Source of the DNA: Herbaspirillum sp. RTI4
GTDB taxonomy: Bacteria; Pseudomonadota; Gammaproteobacteria; Burkholderiales; Burkholderiaceae_D
DNA: 64,000 nt
NCBI RefSeq assembly: GCF_034313965.1
Contig: NZ_JAVIWQ010000002.1
Coordinates: 620,001-684,000, forward strand
Direction of reading: 5' to 3'
Position numbers and translations under genes: made by a program. Each line of letters begins with the position of its first letter. Positions within the stretch are counted from its first letter, which is position 1. The notes beneath the pieces are model-generated. The model was not told the origin of the DNA, made no database searches, and saw only the letters and a program-made list of their open reading frames with translations. This document shows, piece after piece, positions 27,155-36,902 of the stretch.

Positions 27155-27559
27155 ATGGTTGGCATTCTCTTATTGACGCACGCTCCGCTAGGACAGGCAT
27201 TCCTTGCCGCTGCCGGGCATGTATTTCACAGCATCCCCGAGCAGATCGAGGCGATCGATGTGATTGCCGATCAGAACCCGGACGAAGTGCATGCCCTGGC
27301 CGATGCCGCCGTCAAGCGGCTCGACGATGGCAGCGGCGTCCTGGTCATCACGGACGTCAAGGGCGGTACCCCGTCCAACTGCACCGGCTCCTTGTGTTCC
27401 CGCGAGCGGGTGGCGGTGATCGCCGGTATCAGCTTGCCGATGTTGTTGCGCGCATTGACTTACCGTAATGAGTCGCTGGACGTTGTGGTTGAAATGGCGC
27501 TGGCCGGCGGTCAGAGCGGCGCTGTGCGTGTCGATAACCGGATTCGACTTACTTTTTGA
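27155..27559 (+). CDS. PTS EIIA component, mannose/fructose family, stand-alone
   Basis: A 134-residue EIIA-Man type protein. The phospho-acceptor His9 lies in LLLTHAPLGQAF, and the fold core VITDVKGGTPSN is at about residues 64-75. It accepts phosphate from HPr. No IIB, IIC or IID gene is nearby, so the protein is thought to be a regulator and not part of a sugar uptake system, as in many betaproteobacteria. The start at 27155 (MVGILLLTHAPLG) restores the family N-terminus; a longer in-frame form overlaps gshB and is rejected. ptsH follows after 56 bases. Confidence 0.92.
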   Translation: MVGILLLTHAPLGQAFLAAAGHVFHSIPEQIEAIDVIADQNPDEVHALADAAVKRLDDGSGVLVITDVKGGTPSNCTGSLCSRERVAVIAGISLPMLLRALTYRNESLDVVVEMALAGGQSGAVRVDNRIRLTF

Positions 27560-27615
27560 AAAACACTCAGCGGCCCGACTGACTTGCCGCTTTTTCCACT
27601 CTATCCCCTACGCAC

Positions 27616-27885
27616 ATGATCCAACAAGAACTCGAAATCGTTAATAAACTGGGGCTTCATGCACGGGCTTCGGCCAAACTGACTCAATTGGCCAGCAAGT
27701 ACAAGTGCGAAGTCTGGCTCACTTACAATAAACGCCGGGTGAATGCCAAATCCATCATGGGCGTGATGATGTTGGCCGCAGGCAAGGGCACCCTCGTGAC
27801 GCTGGAAGCCGATGGCGAGAACGAACAGGCTTGTTTCGACGCCGTCGCCGCCCTGATCGCAGACAAGTTCGGCGAAGGTCAGTAA
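27616..27885 (+). CDS. ptsH: Phosphocarrier protein HPr
   Basis: An 89-residue HPr. The active His15 is in the KLGLHARAS motif and the second site Ser46 in NAKSIMGVMML, the residue phosphorylated by HPr kinase in species that have it. It moves phosphate from EI to EIIA. Both residues are intact, so full function is expected. It sits between the EIIA gene and ptsI. Confidence 0.96.
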   Translation: MIQQELEIVNKLGLHARASAKLTQLASKYKCEVWLTYNKRRVNAKSIMGVMMLAAGKGTLVTLEADGENEQACFDAVAALIADKFGEGQ

Positions 27886-28017
27886 GGTTTTCCCCCGGAA
27901 TTCCGGTTCGCTGTCATGCCTGCATCGCCATGCGTTGCGTGCGGAGGCCATTCCATATACTGTGCGTTTATTGCTGCCGGAGATGCAGCATTAAATAACA
28001 GGCAGGAGACGAAAGCG

Positions 28018-29808
28018 ATGGCATCATTTACTTTGCACGGCATATCCGTCTCGCGCGGTATTGCGATAGGGCGGGCGCACCTGCTGGCAGCCGCTGCGCT
28101 GGAGGTAAAACACTACCTGATTGCTGAAGAGCAAATCGAAGCCGAAGTACTGAGGCTGAAAAACGCCATGGCAAAGGTGCGAGAAGAATTGCACACGATA
28201 CGCGCCGACTTGCCACGAGAAGCGCCCGCTGAACTGGCAGCCTTCATTGATCTGCACGGACTGATTCTGTCCGACCCCATGCTGACCGAAGTCCCGCTCA
28301 ATATCATCCGCCATCGTCAGTACAACGCCGAATGGGCGCTGGTCACCCAGATCGACGAGGTCTCGGCGCAGTTCGACGGTATCGAAGACCCTTATCTGCG
28401 CGAACGCAAGGCCGATATTCAGCAGGTGGGTGAGCGGGTGCTCAAAGTGCTGTTAGGTAGCGCAACTGATTTGCCTGTCGCCGATGGTGGCGATGGCACC
28501 TTCGCCAGCATCATTGTTGTTGCGCACGATATTTCCCCTGCCGACATGCTGCAATTCCGTGACCGGGCGTTTGCCGGCTTTATTACGGATCTCGGCGGAC
28601 AGAACTCGCATACCGCAATCGTTGCCCGCAGCCTGGATATTCCGGCAGCCGTTGGTATGCACAATGCCTCGGTGCTGGTGCGTCAGGACGACCTGCTCAT
28701 CATTGATGGCGATGCCGGGATTGTGATTGTCGATCCTTCGCCGCTGGTGCTGGCCCAGTACCGGCAACGGCAGGAGCGGATGCAGCGCGACCGTAAAAAA
28801 CTCGGGCGACTGAAAAAAACACCGGCCGTAACCTTGGACGGTACGCCGATCACCCTGCTGGCCAATATTGAACTGCCCAACGACGCCGTCGCGGCAATGG
28901 AAGCGGGCGCTGCCGGAGTGGGACTGTTTCGCTCCGAGTTCCTGTTCATGGGGCGTGATGAGCGACTGGAAAAATTCCCGACGGAAGAAGAGCAGTTCGC
29001 CTCCTACAAACAGGCCGTTACGCTGATGAAGGGGCGACCGGTCACTATCCGCACGTTGGACGTCGGGGCCGACAAGCCTATGGATCTGGCCGAGCAGACT
29101 TCGCTCAACCCTGCGCTGGGTTTGCGCGCTATTCGCTACTGTCTGTCCGAACCGCAAATGTTTCTCACGCAATTGCGCGCGATCCTGCGCGCCTCCGCGT
29201 TCGGCCCTATCAAATTGCTCATACCGATGCTGGCGCATGCCTTTGAAATCGACCAGACCCTGGGCCTGATCGATCAGGCCAAAGCGCAGCTACGTAAAAG
29301 TGGACAGAAGTTTGATGCGGAAATCGCCATCGGGGCAATGATAGAAATCCCGGCCGCTGCGCTGGCGCTACCGATGTTCATCAAGCGGCTCGATTTTCTT
29401 TCTATCGGCACCAATGATCTGATCCAGTACACGCTGGCGATCGACCGTGTCGACCATGAGGTGGCGCATTTGTACGACCCCTTGCATCCGGCCATCCTGT
29501 TCCTGCTGGCGCAAGTCATTACGCTGGGCCGCAAGGCGGGCATTCCTGTGTCGGTGTGCGGCGAAATGGCAGGAGATGTCAGATTGACCCGGTTATTGCT
29601 GGGCATGGGGCTGGAGGAGTTTTCCATGCATCCGGCGCAGCTGCTGGCGGTCAAGCAAGAAATTCTTAATAGCGATCTCACGATGCTGACGCCGCAGGTC
29701 AAGAAAATCATGCGCTGCACGGAGCCGACCTCGATTGCAGCGGGTGTCGCTCAATTGCAGGAGACAGTGGCAACTCTCTCTACGCAAGTGAGCGCCAAGT
29801 TTGGTTAG
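28018..29808 (+). CDS. ptsI: PTS enzyme I (phosphoenolpyruvate-protein phosphotransferase)
   Basis: A 596-residue enzyme that takes phosphate from phosphoenolpyruvate and hands it to HPr. The phospho-His is His198 in GGQNSHTAIVARS. The PEP-binding part carries GVGLFRSEFLFMGRD and, near the C-terminus, SIGTNDLIQYTLAIDRVDHEV and VSVCGEMAGD with the catalytic Cys. Length is slightly above the E. coli 575. The start at 28018 (MASFTLHGISVSRGIAIG) has GGCAGGAGACG upstream; a longer in-frame version is rejected. It completes the EIIA-HPr-EI phosphorelay downstream of gshAB. Confidence 0.95.
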   Translation: MASFTLHGISVSRGIAIGRAHLLAAAALEVKHYLIAEEQIEAEVLRLKNAMAKVREELHTIRADLPREAPAELAAFIDLHGLILSDPMLTEVPLNIIRHRQYNAEWALVTQIDEVSAQFDGIEDPYLRERKADIQQVGERVLKVLLGSATDLPVADGGDGTFASIIVVAHDISPADMLQFRDRAFAGFITDLGGQNSHTAIVARSLDIPAAVGMHNASVLVRQDDLLIIDGDAGIVIVDPSPLVLAQYRQRQERMQRDRKKLGRLKKTPAVTLDGTPITLLANIELPNDAVAAMEAGAAGVGLFRSEFLFMGRDERLEKFPTEEEQFASYKQAVTLMKGRPVTIRTLDVGADKPMDLAEQTSLNPALGLRAIRYCLSEPQMFLTQLRAILRASAFGPIKLLIPMLAHAFEIDQTLGLIDQAKAQLRKSGQKFDAEIAIGAMIEIPAAALALPMFIKRLDFLSIGTNDLIQYTLAIDRVDHEVAHLYDPLHPAILFLLAQVITLGRKAGIPVSVCGEMAGDVRLTRLLLGMGLEEFSMHPAQLLAVKQEILNSDLTMLTPQVKKIMRCTEPTSIAAGVAQLQETVATLSTQVSAKFG

Positions 29809-30242
29809 GGCGCCGCTGATGGCGCTCTGCGCGGCGCAATCTCGGGACTGCAATGATTAATCATCGCCGTATCCAATGCGGTTGTGCTTCTTGCCCTGAT
29901 TACGCTGCTCATTACGCTTATCGTTATGCTTGCTCAGCGCTTCCTTCGAGCATGGTGCGGCAGCCGCTCGCGATTCGCCAGCGTTGACTGGTAGCCTCGA
30001 CTTGGTTATTCTCAGGGTTCGCGCCGATTTGAATGTGTGGCACGCTGCCCGGATGGGGTCGGCGTACCAGACTCAGCTTGCGGGCGCCGGGATATCCCAC
30101 CTAAATACGGCTAAAGCGAGCTTGCAATCCAAGCCTGAATTTAGCCCGTAAGCAATCGCTTCCGGGCTTTTTTTATTTGAATGTTGAAATGCCGTCGGTA
30201 TCTCTTGGAAGATGCCTGCGACCGGGAAGTGAGAAGCAAATT
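29809..30242 (+). repeat. ptsI-metX intergenic stretch with dispersed repeat copy
   Basis: No gene is seen. Positions 29833-29943 are a diverged copy of the repeat at 83-178, starting GGCGCAATCTCGGGACTGCA and ending GCTTGCTCAGCGCTTCC, with an insertion in its middle part. A strong terminator hairpin is at 30143-30174. The remaining sequence, about 29945-30142, is unassigned and may be the metX promoter and leader; I could not fit a known SAM riboswitch to it. Confidence 0.55.
30143..30174 (+). terminator. Intrinsic terminator upstream of metX
   Basis: Stem AGCCCGTAAGC (30143-30153) with GCTTCCGGGCT (30158-30168), one mismatch, then a seven-T run. It ends 69 bases before the metX ATG, so it either ends the transcript from ptsI or acts as an attenuator of metX. 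Confidence 0.8.
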
Positions 30243-31382
30243 ATGTCCGTAGGAGTCGTCGCTTCGCAAATCATGGAATTTGCCGATGCTTTGCCTTTGC
30301 AGAGCGGCAGAACCTTGCACAATTACCAATTGGTCTTTGAAACCTACGGTACGCTTAACGCCGCCAAATCAAATGCCGTATTGATCTGCCATGCCCTCAA
30401 TGCGTCACACCATGTGGCCGGGATCAGTGATGTCGATGCCACGGATGTGGGATGGTGGGACAACATGGTGGGTCCGGGCAAGTCGGTCGATACCGACCAT
30501 TTTTTTGTGGTGGGGGTCAATAATCTGGGCTCGTGTTTCGGCTCCACCGGCCCCATGCATATCAATCCCGCTACCGGGATTCCCTACGGCGCGGCGTTTC
30601 CTGTGGTGACCGTGGAGGACTGGGTCGATGCGCAGGCGCGGCTGGCTGATCGTCTCGGTATTCAGTGCTTTGCCGCCGTGATGGGCGGCTCTCTGGGCGG
30701 CATGCAGGCGCTGGCCTGGAGTCTGCAGTATCCAGACCGGTTGCGCCATTGCGTGGTGATTGCCTCCACGCCGAAACTGTCGGCGCAAAATATTGCGTTT
30801 AACGATGTGGCGCGACAGGCCATCGTGACCGATCCGGAATTTCACGGCGGTGATTTTTATGCGCATGGCGTCGTCCCCAAAAACGGCTTGCGCGTAGCGC
30901 GCATGGTCGGACACATCACCTATCAATCCAATGACGACATGGCCGAAAAATTTGGCCGTGAATTGCGCAATGGGGCCTACCAGTTTGGTTACGGCGTCGA
31001 TTTTGAGATCGAATCCTATCTGCGTTATCAGGGCGATAAATTTTCTACTTATTTCGACGCGAATACTTATTTGCTGATTACCAAAGCGCTTGATTACTTC
31101 GACCCGGCGAAGGATTTCAATGGGGACCTGGCGGTGGCATTTTCTCGGGCCCGGGCGCAATTTTTGTTAATTTCTTTCGCGACCGACTGGCGTTTTGCGC
31201 CGGAGCGCAGCCGTGAAATGGTGCAGGCGCTGGTCAGTAACCGGCGCCGCGTCTGCTATGCCGAAATTGATGCGCCTCATGGGCACGATGCGTTTTTGCT
31301 GGACGATGCGCGGTATATGAGCGTAGTACGCGAATATTATCGTTGTATCGCTGACGAGCTTGATGCGCAGGAGGCAGCATGA
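30243..31382 (+). CDS. metX: Homoserine O-acyltransferase MetX (probably succinyl)
   Basis: A 379-residue alpha/beta-hydrolase that activates homoserine for methionine synthesis. The nucleophile Ser150 is in [14 protein letters not shown]; the triad Asp and His are in FATDWRFAP and APHGHDAFL near the C-terminus. Betaproteobacterial MetX proteins are mostly succinyl-specific, but the donor cannot be fixed by eye. The start at 30243 (MSVGVVASQ) follows GGGAAGTGAGAAGC; a longer frame from 30177 overlaps the terminator tail and is rejected. Its stop overlaps the metW start (ATGA), the usual metX-metW pair. Confidence 0.93.
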   Translation: MSVGVVASQIMEFADALPLQSGRTLHNYQLVFETYGTLNAAKSNAVLICHALNASHHVAGISDVDATDVGWWDNMVGPGKSVDTDHFFVVGVNNLGSCFGSTGPMHINPATGIPYGAAFPVVTVEDWVDAQARLADRLGIQCFAAVMGGSLGGMQALAWSLQYPDRLRHCVVIASTPKLSAQNIAFNDVARQAIVTDPEFHGGDFYAHGVVPKNGLRVARMVGHITYQSNDDMAEKFGRELRNGAYQFGYGVDFEIESYLRYQGDKFSTYFDANTYLLITKALDYFDPAKDFNGDLAVAFSRARAQFLLISFATDWRFAPERSREMVQALVSNRRRVCYAEIDAPHGHDAFLLDDARYMSVVREYYRCIADELDAQEAA

Positions 31383-31984
31383 ATTTTTCCGAATTAAACC
31401 AGTTGCGTCCTGATCTGGCCTTCATCGCGCACTGGGTGCGTCCCGATAGCGCGGTGCTGGATGCCGGGTGTGGCGATGGCGTCATGCTGGATTATCTGCA
31501 AACGGACAAGCGCTGCAACGGCTACGGGATAGAAATTGACGACGACAGGATTCCCGACTGCGTGCGCCGGCATGTCTCCGTCATTCAGCAAGACTTGGAG
31601 GGAGGATTGGCGATGTTCGCCGACAATGCCTTCGATACCGTCCTGTGCCTGTCGGCATTGCAAATGGTCAAGGATGTTGAGGGGATCTTGCGCGATATCG
31701 CGCGGGTAGGGCGGGAGGCGATTGTGTCCTTTCCAAATTTTGCCTACTGGCCGCATCGTTTGGCCTTGCTGCGCGGGCGGATGCCGGTGTCCGACGCCTT
31801 GCCTTACGAGTGGTATGACACTCCCAATTTGCGTTGCGCGACGATTTCCGACTTCGAGCAGCTGGCCAATGAGGTCGGCTTAACCGTTCTGGAATGCGTC
31901 GCTTTGAATGAGGCCGGTGAACCGGTCAGGTTCTTGCCGGACTGGCGCGGGAGTCTGGCCGTATTTCGTCTGAAAAAGAAATAA
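31379..31984 (+). CDS. metW: Methionine biosynthesis protein MetW
   Basis: A 201-residue SAM-methyltransferase-fold protein. Motif I is [15 protein letters not shown] (about residues 25-39), and the family pattern [30 protein letters not shown] follows. MetW is needed for efficient MetX activity in several proteobacteria and is always its neighbour. No substrate is known. Cytosolic. It overlaps metX by four bases and is translationally coupled to it. Confidence 0.93.
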   Translation: MNFSELNQLRPDLAFIAHWVRPDSAVLDAGCGDGVMLDYLQTDKRCNGYGIEIDDDRIPDCVRRHVSVIQQDLEGGLAMFADNAFDTVLCLSALQMVKDVEGILRDIARVGREAIVSFPNFAYWPHRLALLRGRMPVSDALPYEWYDTPNLRCATISDFEQLANEVGLTVLECVALNEAGEPVRFLPDWRGSLAVFRLKKK

Positions 31985-32141
31985 GGTGCTTCCGACGAGT
32001 GTTCTTATTTTTTGCACGGCCCTGGCGTTATTTATCCTGTTTCGTCAGAAGTTTTCTTAATTTTTTAAACCCATCCTCCGCCCCGGCCACACTGACTTCG
32101 GAAAGTGACAGGTCGTTTGTCGTCACAGTAAAGTTCACTTC

Positions 32142-33410
32142 ATGAAATCCATTCCGCCTGCATCCCCTGTCTGGCGTAGTTATCTCAGCCGGCGCATGCT
32201 CATTTGCGTGGCGACCGGTTTTAGTTCCGGGTTGCCCTTGTTTATCCTGCTCAGTCTGGTACAGGCGTGGCTGACTAAAAGCGGGCTCAATGTCAAGGCA
32301 CTCGGTTTGTTTGCGCTGGTCATGTTTCCGTATCCCCTGAAATTCCTGTGGGCGCCGCTGATGGATCGTTTCCACTTCGGAAAAATGGGGCGGCGACGCG
32401 GCTGGATGGCGTCGACTCAGTTGTTATTGTTTATTGGTTTGGGCGGGATGGGATTGCTTGATCCGCATACCCAGATCATGTGGGTGGCGGTAGCGGCAGC
32501 AGGGATGGCCTTTCTCTCGGCTAGTCAGGACATCGCGATTGATGCCTATCGTCGTGAATTGCTGCCGGAAAATGAGCTTGGCTTGGGTAGCGCGGTTCAT
32601 GTGAATGCCTACAAGTTGTCGGGCATCGTGCCGGGTTCCTTGTCGCTGGTGCTGGCCGATCTGATGTCCTGGCATTGGGTATTCTGGATTACGGCAGCCT
32701 TCATGCTGCCGGGCTTGATCTGCACCTTGCTGGTGAAGGAGCCCACATTGCATGGCGCGCCGCCTAAAAATTTGCGCGAAGCCGTGATTCTTCCGTTTCG
32801 CGAATTTATTGCCCGCGCCGGCTGGCAAAACGCTTGTTGGGTGCTGGGCTTTATCTTTTTTTACAAGCTGGGTGACAGCATGGCAACGGCGCTGGCGACC
32901 AAGTTTTACATCGATCTGGGCTTTTCGATGACGCAAATCGGACTGGTATCGAAAACCGTCAGTTTGTGGGCCAGTATTTGCGGCGGTATTGTCGGCGGAT
33001 TATGGATGGTTCGCCTGGGAATTAATCGGGGCTTGTGGGTATTCGGCGTGGCTCAGGCGGTGGCTATTCTTGGGTTCGCATGGCTGGCCAAAATCGGGCC
33101 GGATACCGTGGTGCTGGCAACGGTGATCGGAGTGGAGGCATTTGGTGTCGGATTAGGGACGACGGCCTTCGTCGCTTACATCATGCGGGAAACCGATCCG
33201 CGCTATACGGCGACTCAATTCGCGTTGTTTACCAGCATGTCTGCGGTGCCACGGACTTTCGTGAATGCATCTGTCGGCTACATTGTTTCCTATGTCGGAT
33301 GGTTCAATTTCTTCCTCGCGTGCTTCGTGTTGGCCCTGCCCGGCATGTTGATGCTGCTGAAAATTGCACCCTGGAATAATAAAGAAGAGAAGGGCATGCA
33401 TTCTTGTTGA
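32142..33410 (+). CDS. AmpG-type MFS permease
   Basis: A 422-residue 12-helix MFS protein resembling AmpG, the inner-membrane importer of anhydro-muropeptides for cell-wall recycling. Typical pieces are the opening LICVATGFSSGLPLFILLSLVQAWL, PYPLKFLWAPLMDRF, and SASQDIAIDAYRRELLPENELGLGSAVHVNAYKLSG. The QD.A.DAYR segment is a family hallmark. The region before 32142 is without a clear ribosome site, so the start may be a little off. Its stop codon overlaps the -35 box of the promoter for the tRNA-tufB operon. Some AmpG paralogues carry other substrates. Confidence 0.85.
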   Translation: MKSIPPASPVWRSYLSRRMLICVATGFSSGLPLFILLSLVQAWLTKSGLNVKALGLFALVMFPYPLKFLWAPLMDRFHFGKMGRRRGWMASTQLLLFIGLGGMGLLDPHTQIMWVAVAAAGMAFLSASQDIAIDAYRRELLPENELGLGSAVHVNAYKLSGIVPGSLSLVLADLMSWHWVFWITAAFMLPGLICTLLVKEPTLHGAPPKNLREAVILPFREFIARAGWQNACWVLGFIFFYKLGDSMATALATKFYIDLGFSMTQIGLVSKTVSLWASICGGIVGGLWMVRLGINRGLWVFGVAQAVAILGFAWLAKIGPDTVVLATVIGVEAFGVGLGTTAFVAYIMRETDPRYTATQFALFTSMSAVPRTFVNASVGYIVSYVGWFNFFLACFVLALPGMLMLLKIAPWNNKEEKGMHSC

Positions 33411-33435
33411 CAAGGTGCCGACATGCGCCTATAGT
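33407..33435 (+). promoter_or_regulatory. Sigma-70 promoter of the tRNA-tufB operon
   Basis: TTGACA (33407-33412), a 17-base spacer and TATAGT (33430-33435) are near-consensus. The first tRNA starts 17 bases after the -10 box. The -35 box overlaps the stop codon of the upstream transporter gene. Confidence 0.9.
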
Positions 33436-33451
33436 TTGGGGTTCCCTGCGC

Positions 33452-33537
33452 GGAGAGGTGGCCGAGTGGTTAATGGCAGCAGACTGTAAATCTGCCCTCT
33501 TACGAGTACGCTGGTTCGAATCCAGCCCTCTCCACCA
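33452..33537 (+). tRNA. tRNA-Tyr (anticodon GTA)
   Basis: An 86-base class II tRNA with acceptor arms GGAGAGG/CCTCTCC, anticodon GTA in CTGTAAATC, a long variable arm, TTCGAATCC T-loop and an encoded CCA end. First of three tRNAs ahead of tufB. Confidence 0.96.
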
Positions 33538-33644
33538 TTTAAAGGGCGCGGCATAGCCATAAGGCGACGCTGACGACGAAGTAAAAAGTAAGCAAGTGGC
33601 AAGCAGTGAAGTGTTATCTGCTTCTGGCTGTTGTACAGATTTAT

Positions 33645-33718
33645 GCGGGTGTAGCTTAATGGTAGAGCTGAAGCCTTCCAAGCTTATGACGAGGGTTCGA
33701 TTCCCTTCACCCGCTCCA
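33645..33718 (+). tRNA. tRNA-Gly (anticodon TCC)
   Basis: A 74-base tRNA with acceptor GCGGGTG, anticodon TCC in CTTCCAA, T-loop TTCGATTCC and encoded CCA. It follows tRNA-Tyr by 107 bases and is likely on the same transcript. Confidence 0.95.
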
Positions 33719-33786
33719 GTATTTGCACTGCCGCATTATGTTTTATCTTCATGGCATCGTTTGGTTGTTGATGTTGTGAGTCAGTC

Positions 33787-33861
<75 letters not shown>

Positions 33862-33980
33862 GGTTGTTGGTAGGTGCGCTGCAGTGTCCGGTATTTGTAA
33901 TCGGTGCAGCGCCGACCGCAAAGTCACAAGTCGGTCAGGCGCGTGCCTGAACATTCTCATCAAATCGTTAGGAGTCTACA

Positions 33981-35171
33981 ATGGCAAAAGGCAAGTTTGA
34001 GCGGACCAAGCCGCACGTGAATGTGGGCACGATTGGCCACGTTGACCATGGCAAGACCACGTTGACAGCGGCGATAGCAACCGTGCTGTCGAAAAAATTC
34101 GGCGGCGAAGCCAAGGCCTACGATCAGATTGATGCAGCGCCGGAAGAAAAAGCGCGCGGCATCACGATCAACACCGCACACGTTGAATATGAAACAGCAA
34201 ACCGTCACTACGCCCACGTTGACTGCCCAGGCCATGCCGATTATGTGAAAAACATGATTACTGGTGCCGCGCAGATGGATGGCGCGATCCTGGTGTGCTC
34301 CGCAGCAGATGGCCCGATGCCACAAACGCGTGAGCATATCCTGCTGTCGCGTCAGGTCGGCGTGCCCTACATCATCGTGTTCCTGAACAAGGCCGATATG
34401 GTCGATGATGCAGAGCTGCTGGAACTGGTTGAAATGGAAGTGCGTGAGTTACTGGTGAAGTATGAATTCCCAGGCGACGACCTGCCAATCATCGTTGGTT
34501 CGGCAAAGCTGGCACTCGAAGGCGACACTGGCCCAATGGGCGAGCAAGCAATCATGGCGCTGGCCGAAGCACTGGACACCTACATCCCGACGCCAGAACG
34601 CGCCATTGACGGCACATTCCTGTTGCCAGTGGAAGATGTGTTCTCGATCTCCGGTCGCGGTACTGTGGTAACCGGTCGTATCGAGCGCGGTATTGTCAAG
34701 GTCGGCGAAGAACTGGAAATCATCGGTATCCGCGACACACAAAAGACGACTTGTACTGGCGTCGAAATGTTCCGTAAGTTGCTCGACCAAGGTATGGCAG
34801 GCGACAACGTCGGCGTACTGTTGCGCGGCACGAAGCGTGAAGACGTCGAGCGTGGTCAAGTTCTGGCGAAGCCAGGTTCGATCAAGCCACACAAGCATTT
34901 CACTGGTGAAATCTATGTGTTGTCGAAGGATGAGGGCGGTCGTCACACGCCATTTTTCAACAACTACCGTCCGCAATTCTATTTCCGTACGACTGACGTG
35001 ACTGGTTCGATCGAGTTGCCAGAAGACAAAGAAATGGTGATGCCGGGCGATAACGTGTCGATCACAGTCAAGCTGATCAACCCGATCGCAATGGAAGAGG
35101 GTCTGCGTTTCGCTATCCGTGAAGGCGGTCGTACCGTCGGCGCTGGTGTTGTTGCCAAGATCATCGAGTAA
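33981..35171 (+). CDS. tufB: Elongation factor Tu (first copy)
   Basis: A 396-residue GTPase that brings aminoacyl-tRNA to the ribosome. G motifs are GHVDHGKT (residues 19-26), DCPGH and NKAD, followed by domains 2 and 3. The gene is nearly identical to the copy at 51229-52419: I count five base differences, all silent. TAGGAG upstream of the ATG gives a good ribosome site. It is placed downstream of three tRNAs and upstream of tRNA-Trp and secE, which is the tufB position. Confidence 0.98.
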   Translation: MAKGKFERTKPHVNVGTIGHVDHGKTTLTAAIATVLSKKFGGEAKAYDQIDAAPEEKARGITINTAHVEYETANRHYAHVDCPGHADYVKNMITGAAQMDGAILVCSAADGPMPQTREHILLSRQVGVPYIIVFLNKADMVDDAELLELVEMEVRELLVKYEFPGDDLPIIVGSAKLALEGDTGPMGEQAIMALAEALDTYIPTPERAIDGTFLLPVEDVFSISGRGTVVTGRIERGIVKVGEELEIIGIRDTQKTTCTGVEMFRKLLDQGMAGDNVGVLLRGTKREDVERGQVLAKPGSIKPHKHFTGEIYVLSKDEGGRHTPFFNNYRPQFYFRTTDVTGSIELPEDKEMVMPGDNVSITVKLINPIAMEEGLRFAIREGGRTVGAGVVAKIIE

Positions 35172-35246
35172 TAATTATAGTCGTAGCAAATGCCGTGTCC
35201 CGAATTTTCGTGGCGCGGCATGTGTGTCTCAATCAAGAGTTTTTGT

Positions 35247-35322
35247 AGGGGCGTAGCTCAATTGGCAGAGCGTCGGTCTCCAAAACCGAAGGTTGGGGGT
35301 TCGATGCCCTCCGCCCCTGCCA
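35247..35322 (+). tRNA. tRNA-Trp (anticodon CCA)
   Basis: A 76-base tRNA with acceptor AGGGGCG, anticodon CCA in TCTCCAAAA, T-loop TTCGATGCC and an encoded CCA end. It lies between tufB and secE. Confidence 0.96.
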
Positions 35323-35354
35323 CCGATTCCGGTGACGGGTACCGAAAGTAAAAA

Positions 35355-35735
35355 ATGGCTAACCACCCTGTACAAACAGTCAGCACATCCAATGACAAGA
35401 TTAAGGTCGCTTTGGCGATTGTGTCCGTCATTGCTGGCGTTGTCGGATTTTTCTTGCTGGCAGATAAAGCAACGGCCATTCGTGCTTGCGCGCTGGTAGC
35501 GGGTTTGCTGGTAGCAGTGGGTTTTGCCTGGACATCTTCACAAGGCCGTGGTTTTGTTGGCTTTGCGCGTGAATCTGTCCGCGAAACAAAAAAAGTTGTC
35601 TGGCCTACCCGTAAGGAAGCGACACAGATTACCGCGATCGTATTTGGCTTCGTCCTGATCATGGCGATATTCTTGTGGGGCACTGACAAGTTGCTGGAAG
35701 TTTTGTTGTACGACGTTATTTTGGGCTGGAAATAA
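35355..35735 (+). CDS. secE: Preprotein translocase subunit SecE
   Basis: A 126-residue inner-membrane protein with three predicted helices (about 17-38, 42-60 and 93-113), the long form seen in E. coli. The conserved cytosolic segment [22 protein letters not shown] precedes the last helix, the functional core. It clamps SecY in the translocon. It ends two bases before nusG. Confidence 0.96.
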   Translation: MANHPVQTVSTSNDKIKVALAIVSVIAGVVGFFLLADKATAIRACALVAGLLVAVGFAWTSSQGRGFVGFARESVRETKKVVWPTRKEATQITAIVFGFVLIMAIFLWGTDKLLEVLLYDVILGWK

Positions 35736-35737
35736 AC

Positions 35738-36316
35738 ATGAGCGATAGCGCGCAGGATGTAACGCCAGTAGTGGCGCCGGTCAGCAAAAAACGTTGGTAT
35801 GTAGTGCATGCTTATTCAGGCATGGAAAAAAGTGTCCAGAGAGCATTGACTGAGCGCGTTGAGCGCGCCGGCATGCAAGAGCAGTTTGGCCAGATTTTAG
35901 TGCCGACTGAAGAAGTCGTTGATGTCAAGAACGGTCAAAAGTCGGTTACCGAGCGGCGTTTCTTTCCCGGCTATGTGCTGGTCGAAATGGAAATGACCGA
36001 CGAGACTTGGCATTTGGTAAAAAATACCAACAAGGTTACGGGTTTCATTGGTGGGAAGTCAAATCGTCCAACGCCGATTCCACCGCACGAAGTCGACAAA
36101 ATCATGCAGCAAATGCAGGATGGTATCGAGAAGCCGCGGCCTAAGGTCTTGTATGAAGTGGGTGAGCAAGTGCGCATCAAGGACGGTCCGTTCACTGACT
36201 TTAATGGCAACGTCGAAGAAGTCAACTACGAAAAATCCAAGGTGCGTGTTTCGGTCACCATTTTCGGTCGTGCTACACCAGTTGAACTCGAATTCGGCCA
36301 AGTCGAAAAAGTTTAA
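35738..36316 (+). CDS. nusG: Transcription termination/antitermination factor NusG
   Basis: A 192-residue factor that binds RNA polymerase and links it to Rho and to ribosomal protein S10. The NGN domain opens with [20 protein letters not shown], and the KOW domain with [21 protein letters not shown] starts at about residue 139. Nearly abuts secE (2 bases), as usual. rplK follows after 154 bases. Confidence 0.97.
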   Translation: MSDSAQDVTPVVAPVSKKRWYVVHAYSGMEKSVQRALTERVERAGMQEQFGQILVPTEEVVDVKNGQKSVTERRFFPGYVLVEMEMTDETWHLVKNTNKVTGFIGGKSNRPTPIPPHEVDKIMQQMQDGIEKPRPKVLYEVGEQVRIKDGPFTDFNGNVEEVNYEKSKVRVSVTIFGRATPVELEFGQVEKV

Positions 36317-36470
36317 TAAGCAGATAAGCGCTGGTCAAAGCGCAGGCGTCAACCGATAGGTGGGCGATAAATTTGACAGGCAATAAGCAGCAAGAGGAGC
36401 CACAGTAGCAAATTCAGGCGGTACAGGGTTTGCCAACCGGCGCTAACACTCAACTAACGTAGGAGCCATC

Positions 36471-36902
36471 ATGGCCAAGAAAATCATTGGTTTTATCAAG
36501 CTGCAAGTCCCAGCTGGTAAAGCAAACCCATCCCCTCCAATCGGCCCTGCTCTGGGTCAGCGCGGTCTGAACATCATGGAATTCTGCAAGGCATTCAATG
36601 CGCAGACCCAAGGTCTTGAAGCCGGCATGCCGATTCCTGTCGTGATTACTGCATTTGCGGACAAGTCTTTCACTTTCGTGATGAAGACGCCTCCTGCAAC
36701 TTATCTGATCAAAAAAGCATCAGGTGTGCAAAAGGGTTCGCCTAATCCACATAGCGACAAGGTCGGTAAACTGACCCGTGCGCAAGCTGAGGAAATCGCT
36801 ACTATCAAGAAAGCGGATCTGACAGCGGCAGACATGGAAGCAGCCGTGCGTACTATTGCTGGTTCCGCACGTTCGATGGGCATCACGGTGGAGGGTCTGT
36901 AA
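36471..36902 (+). CDS. rplK: 50S ribosomal protein L11
   Basis: A 143-residue protein (E. coli 142) with the L11 opening [36 protein letters not shown] and the C-terminal RNA-binding domain ending [13 protein letters not shown]. It binds the GTPase centre of 23S rRNA. GTAGGAG before the ATG marks the start. Its TAA overlaps the rplA ATG (TAATG). Confidence 0.97.
   Translation: MAKKIIGFIKLQVPAGKANPSPPIGPALGQRGLNIMEFCKAFNAQTQGLEAGMPIPVVITAFADKSFTFVMKTPPATYLIKKASGVQKGSPNPHSDKVGKLTRAQAEEIATIKKADLTAADMEAAVRTIAGSARSMGITVEGL

Noticed and set aside
29945..30142. SAM-II-like words (CTAAATACGGCTAAAGC) upstream of metX
   Set aside because: The order of stems and loops of SAM-II could not be fitted; only short words agree.
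36373..36401. TTGACA upstream of rplK as a promoter
   Set aside because: No acceptable -10 box is found at 15-19 bases downstream.
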